A stretch of 64,000 nucleotides of DNA from Flavisolibacter longurius. Its GTDB lineage: Bacteria; Bacteroidota; Bacteroidia; Chitinophagales; Chitinophagaceae. Location of the stretch: contig JABUMY010000006.1 in the NCBI GenBank assembly GCA_013327885.1, positions 1 to 64,000 of the forward strand, in the 5' to 3' direction. This document shows positions 60,705 to 64,000 of this stretch, one piece after another; position 1 is the first letter of the stretch; each line of letters opens with the position of its first letter. Made by a program: the position numbers and the translations under genes. The notes beneath the pieces are model-generated. The model saw nothing but the letters and a program-made list of their open reading frames with translations, was not told the origin of the DNA and ran no database searches.

Positions 60705-61803
60705 GGAGCCTCGCATTTTCTTTGTTGTTATAAAGGGCTAATACGACAGCCCTTTTTTCTTTGTCTTCCTGCGTGAACGACTCTTGCATAAGCCGGGTCA
60801 CAGCCTCCTGCCATTGCACGGCGTCTTCGGCGACAACTACGCTTTCTTCGATCTTGCTTCCACGGACACCTGCTTCGTTGGTAATACAGAATCGACCGTT
60901 CAGCAAAGCATTCAGGAGTTTAAGCTTTACACCGGTGCGGTTCATGGAGGGCAGCACATGGATATGCGCATCACGTACAAGGGCATTGATCTCGTCGATG
61001 GGAGGGTTGTTTATCAGCCTGATATTTGCATGCTTCCTGGCAAGACGATAAAGGGAAGGTGGAATTCCACTGCCGGTAACTACCAAGGGCACTGCTACTT
61101 GGCTGAAAACATTGCGAATAAGCCAGTGCGCCGCTTCTTTGTTTTCGGCTACGGAAAGATTGCCGTGGTACAAACAATAGTCGCCAGTGCCGGTTAAGCT
61201 GGTTACTCCTTGCCAGGGTAAAAAACAGGGCAGAAAAAAAAGATTGCGGAAGCCAAACTTGTTTTTAAAAACATCAAGGTCTGTTTCTGATAGGCAGGCA
61301 AGTAAAATACTTTTGTCGAGGTTGCGCTGAAACCGGTCTATCAGCAAACTTTCGGTTTTGTAATAGAGCTTTTTCGGCAAGTCTTTTTCGGTTGCGGCCA
61401 GGTGCTTGTAATAGGCAACTTCTTCATTGTGCATCCGCAAAATCACCCGCTCATTTTTTTCAATCAGGGGAATTAGGCCGGCACAATGCAATCCTTCCAA
61501 CAGGATAGGATACCTGTCCTTGTTCAACCGTCCTACAAGCTGTTTGTTGATGCGTGATTCAACAATAAAAGGAGAGGAGAGTGAAACGGAACGAATAAAG
61601 CTTTTCCGTTCATACGCATAAACGGCACTGCAGTAAGCTTCCAGTTCACCCGCATTGCGGTGAGACTGATAAGCAAAATAGTGGAGGATGACCTTCTTCC
61701 CGATCTCTGCCAGTGCTTTGATCTTGTAGAACATGTCGATGGCACCACCATAATCAGGCGGTGAAGGCGCATCCAGGCAAACAATATGAAGGGTATCGCT
61801 CAC
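60676..61803 (-). CDS. Glycosyltransferase, GT-B fold
   Basis: A 375-residue glycosyltransferase. The start is the GTG at 61803, in the GTGA overlap with the preceding gene's stop; the ATG at 61857 would overlap that gene by 58 bases. N-terminal Rossmann start HIVCLDAPSPPDYGGAIDMFY and C-terminal half with LYHGNLSVAENKEAAHWLI, VVTGSGI and VLPSMNRTGVKLKLLNALLNGR, the typical donor-binding layout of GT4. Donor and acceptor are unknown. It is third in the operon with a second glycosyltransferase and a Gfo/Idh/MocA enzyme, likely for a surface glycan. Confidence 0.85.
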   Translation of the reverse strand: MSDTLHIVCLDAPSPPDYGGAIDMFYKIKALAEIGKKVILHYFAYQSHRNAGELEAYCSAVYAYERKSFIRSVSLSSPFIVESRINKQLVGRLNKDRYPILLEGLHCAGLIPLIEKNERVILRMHNEEVAYYKHLAATEKDLPKKLYYKTESLLIDRFQRNLDKSILLACLSETDLDVFKNKFGFRNLFFLPCFLPWQGVTSLTGTGDYCLYHGNLSVAENKEAAHWLIRNVFSQVAVPLVVTGSGIPPSLYRLARKHANIRLINNPPIDEINALVRDAHIHVLPSMNRTGVKLKLLNALLNGRFCITNEAGVRGSKIEESVVVAEDAVQWQEAVTRLMQESFTQEDKEKRAVVLALYNNKENARLLSEQWTHYR

Positions 61804-62885
61804 GAAAAAACAGACTGGTAAAATTGAAGTAAAAGCTTTTCTTCTGACTGCCAGCAAAAAACTTCCCTGGCGCGAATAGCATTGTCACGCATTTCCTGTA
61901 ATAGCGTTTTGTTCTGCATGGTTTCAGTGATAACTTTTACTACAGCATCAACTGAAAGATCATCCAGTAAAACAGCAATTTTGTATTGGTTGTTGATCTT
62001 TTGGTATTCGGGAAAATCCATGGCAATTTGCGGCAGGCCCGCATGCATGTATTCAAGAAATTTATTGGGTAGTGCATGAAACTGGTTGATGCCTTCTTTT
62101 TCGGCAAGGCCAATTCCCAAAGTTGCCGTTGCCGCAATGGCACGTAGTTCGGCTGGCAACAGCATGCCTTTCAATATCACTTTTTCCCCTACACCATTCG
62201 TTTTGACCAGGTCTTTTAAACGCTCCATAAAATTACCGTCGCCGCAAACAACCAGCGGGTAGGGAACATTCTTCATCGCCGGGATCAGGATCTCAAAACC
62301 TCTTCCTTCATTCACAGCGCCCTGGTAAAGCAAAATATTTTCACGCGGCGCTTCCGCTTGTGATTTCAGCACCGGAAGGTTGCGAATGACAGTATAGTTC
62401 CTTGCATATCTCTCCCGGAACGCTGCCGCCAAACCATCACTCACCGTATATCCCAAGTGGTACCGTGGCACCGCAAATTTTTCAATGGCCAGCCAAAACC
62501 GTTTTACAGTTGGTCTTGTTCGCACTTCTTTCAATTCTGTAAAATATTCATGGGCGTCATAAATGCGGGGAATCTTTTTTATTCCAGAAATGAAATAACA
62601 AGGCAGGATCGTATCCAGGTCGATGGCGCAGATGGCGTCGGGCTTTTGTGCAAGTAAATAAAAGAACAGCCGCAGGTTGTATTCGGCATAAAACAAAAAG
62701 CTTTTGCTGAAAAAGCAGCGCAAGCGCTTTTGCGCATACCGCTCGTTTTGCAACGGCCGCGAATCTTTCAGTTCACGACCCACAAGGGTGACACGATAAC
62801 CTGCATTTGCCAATGAAGTACAGATGCGGTGCATCCGCTGGTCAAAAGAAAGATCATTGGTAACGGTAAAATAGATGTGTCTCAC
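61800..62885 (-). CDS. Glycosyltransferase, GT4 type
   Basis: A 361-residue GT-B glycosyltransferase. The start MRHIYFTVTNDLSFDQRMHRICTSLANAGYRVTLVGREL and the donor half (LLYQGAVNEGRGFEILIPAMK, LVVCGDGNFMERL, EYMHAGLPQIAMD) are GT4. It is four bases from the Gfo/Idh/MocA gene end and overlaps the next glycosyltransferase by four bases, so the three are one operon. The sugar is not predictable. Confidence 0.88.
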   Translation of the reverse strand: MRHIYFTVTNDLSFDQRMHRICTSLANAGYRVTLVGRELKDSRPLQNERYAQKRLRCFFSKSFLFYAEYNLRLFFYLLAQKPDAICAIDLDTILPCYFISGIKKIPRIYDAHEYFTELKEVRTRPTVKRFWLAIEKFAVPRYHLGYTVSDGLAAAFRERYARNYTVIRNLPVLKSQAEAPRENILLYQGAVNEGRGFEILIPAMKNVPYPLVVCGDGNFMERLKDLVKTNGVGEKVILKGMLLPAELRAIAATATLGIGLAEKEGINQFHALPNKFLEYMHAGLPQIAMDFPEYQKINNQYKIAVLLDDLSVDAVVKVITETMQNKTLLQEMRDNAIRAREVFCWQSEEKLLLQFYQSVFS

Positions 62886-62888
62886 CCT

Positions 62889-63881
62889 TTATAAAATGGC
62901 TTTATAAATTTTCTCAATGGTTTCCACGGTCTTTAAACCATCAAACGCACCGGTGAAGTCTTTTTCATTCTTATCCAAAACCTGCAGCAGGTGATCATAC
63001 ACTTCTTTGTGATGACTCATCGAACCATTGTAGCCAGTGTAAACATTGGCAGCTTTTTCTTGCAGATCAAACTGGAGCGCAGCTTCTGTTTCGGCATATT
63101 GTACCTCGTTCAGGTACTCGCCACCGATGCGTATGGTGCCTTTTTCTGCGATGATCGTGAGGGCTATCTCGTGGTTTTTTTTGTAACTGTTGACCGACCA
63201 ATGCAAACTTCCCATCGCACCGCTTTGCAGTTGCAGGGCGGCAACGCCGGTGTCTTCAAATTCAATACTGCTTTCATGAGCAGCGTTCGTTTTGAAACCC
63301 TTGACTTCTGCCACATCGCCAAGCAGCCAAAGCAAGGCATCAATATAATGACTGAATTGGGTGTATAAGGTGCCGCCATCGGGGAAGTGCTTGCCACGCC
63401 AGTCTGCGTAATAGCTGTCGGGTCGGTTCCAAAGACAGCTCAAATGAAAGCTATAGATCTTGCCAAGACCATTTTCCTGGATAGCTTTTTTTAAGGCCTT
63501 CAGCAACGGGTTGTACCGGGTTGATTTTACCACGAACAATTTGCGCCGGCAAAACTTTTCTGTTTCAATGATCTGCCAGGCAGCGGCTACCGTCAGGCAA
63601 AGCGGCTTTTCGCACAAAACATGCTTCCGTGCCTGGAGCGACTTAATGGTGTGTTCTGCATGTAACCCATTCGGCGTGCACACGGCAACAACTTCCACTT
63701 CTTTTTCTGCCAGCAACAGGTCTTCAATGGATTCGTATGCATTAGCGTTGTACATATCAGCAAAGGCATCCCGCTTTTCTTTCACCACATCACAAACCGC
63801 CACCAGCTTGCCAACCCTGCTCATATTCCCGGCATGCTTAGCAGCGATCTTACCACAGCCGATCAAAGCAAATTTCTTCAT
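62889..63881 (-). CDS. Gfo/Idh/MocA-family sugar-nucleotide oxidoreductase
   Basis: A 330-residue NAD(P)-dependent oxidoreductase. I start at the ATG of 63881, which gives FALIGCGKIAAKHAGNM, the Rossmann G-x-G-x-x-A. The catalytic Lys is in VLCEKPLCLT (EKP). The C-terminal beta sheet has STRYNPLLKALKKAIQENGLGKI and DGGTLYTQFSHYIDAL. Relatives such as WlbA oxidise UDP-linked amino sugars, which fits its place beside two glycosyltransferases, but the substrate is not proved. A -7 box ends five bases before the ATG. Confidence 0.85.
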   Translation of the reverse strand: MKKFALIGCGKIAAKHAGNMSRVGKLVAVCDVVKEKRDAFADMYNANAYESIEDLLLAEKEVEVVAVCTPNGLHAEHTIKSLQARKHVLCEKPLCLTVAAAWQIIETEKFCRRKLFVVKSTRYNPLLKALKKAIQENGLGKIYSFHLSCLWNRPDSYYADWRGKHFPDGGTLYTQFSHYIDALLWLLGDVAEVKGFKTNAAHESSIEFEDTGVAALQLQSGAMGSLHWSVNSYKKNHEIALTIIAEKGTIRIGGEYLNEVQYAETEAALQFDLQEKAANVYTGYNGSMSHHKEVYDHLLQVLDKNEKDFTGAFDGLKTVETIEKIYKAIL

Positions 63882-63886
63882 GTGGC

Positions 63887-63894
63887 CAAAAATA
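63887..63894 (-). promoter_or_regulatory. -7 box of the oxidoreductase-glycosyltransferase operon
   Basis: On the minus strand TATTTTTG matches TAnnTTTG and ends five bases before the ATG at 63881. A matching -33 box was not found. Confidence 0.45.
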
Positions 63895-63945
63895 AGCTCT
63901 CCGCTTGGCGCTTTGCCCGGTTCATTAAATGAATGCAATAAAAAA

Positions 63946-63970
63946 GTCGCCCTCAACGGGCGACTTTTTT
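63946..63970 (-). terminator. Terminator of a gene beyond the right edge
   Basis: GTCGCCC and GGGCGAC (63946-63952 and 63958-63964) form a 7-bp stem flanked by A and T-runs. It sits upstream of the oxidoreductase start, so on the minus strand it would end a gene lying past the window. Confidence 0.65.
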
Positions 63971-64000
63971 TATGTAGTAAAATACGTTGTGAATCAAATT

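Noticed and set aside
61804-61857. ATG start of the third-operon glycosyltransferase
   Set aside because: It would overlap the preceding gene by 58 bases; the GTG in the GTGA overlap is the usual arrangement.

Overview
The window looks like a chromosomal segment of a Bacteroidota bacterium, most likely of the Chitinophagaceae type. The evidence is a large secreted metalloprotease ending in a type IX secretion (T9SS) sorting domain, a carboxypeptidase-regulatory-like/DUF5686 outer-surface protein, menaquinone synthesis by the futalosine route (mqnE), a BlaI / M56-TonB pair, several -7 boxes of the Bacteroidota form TAnnTTTG, and almost no Shine-Dalgarno sequences. No rRNA, tRNA, CRISPR array or insertion sequence was recognised.

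Layout. 1-2832 is the accessory end: a partial lipoprotein gene, an attC-like folded repeat, a small secreted-protein gene and a tyrosine recombinase, all on the minus strand. Together they resemble one end of an integron-like cassette array. 2833-12225 carries a DUF5686 protein, the cbpA/cbpM chaperone pair, a TerB-like protein, DoxX, a short-chain dehydrogenase, a membrane glycosyltransferase, an AHSA1 protein and a lactonase. 12361-17028 holds a receiver-only response regulator, an SGNH hydrolase, a LytTR two-component pair and mqnE. 17228-24351 holds a 1330-residue M43-type protease, a DUF4256 protein, a repeat-rich non-coding stretch and a lipoprotein. 24568-31361 holds a RibD-like reductase, a PGM1-like ATP-grasp peptide ligase, a DUF885 peptidase followed by a nucleoside permease, a metzincin-like lipoprotein and thioredoxin. 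31580-42912 holds dnaE, an NlpC/P60 hydrolase, a flippase, an M1 peptidase, an orphan oligopeptide-binding lipoprotein and aminopeptidase P. 43112-49307 is the topoisomerase IV locus, with a DUF1835-type gene between parE and parC. 49424-57651 holds a nucleotidyltransferase gene broken by an in-frame stop and preceded by an unlisted 58-codon gene, then smpB, a secreted unknown, accD, a coiled-coil membrane protein, holA, ribF and purM. 57700-63881 holds the BlaI/M56-TonB pair with two operators, ftsE, and an operon of two glycosyltransferases and a Gfo/Idh/MocA oxidoreductase.

Working together. Replication and chromosome handling are represented by dnaE, holA and topoisomerase IV; envelope biogenesis by the glycosyltransferases, flippase, NlpC/P60 and ftsE; and peptide scavenging by the M1, M24, DUF885 and M43 peptidases and the peptide-binding lipoprotein. 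Most units are short and change strand often. Many are bounded by strong inverted-repeat terminators. The parts most worth a second look are the integron-like left end, the broken nucleotidyltransferase pair, the paired BlaI-type operators, the DUF1835 gene inside the topoisomerase IV operon, and a set of starts where the -7 box almost touches the ATG.
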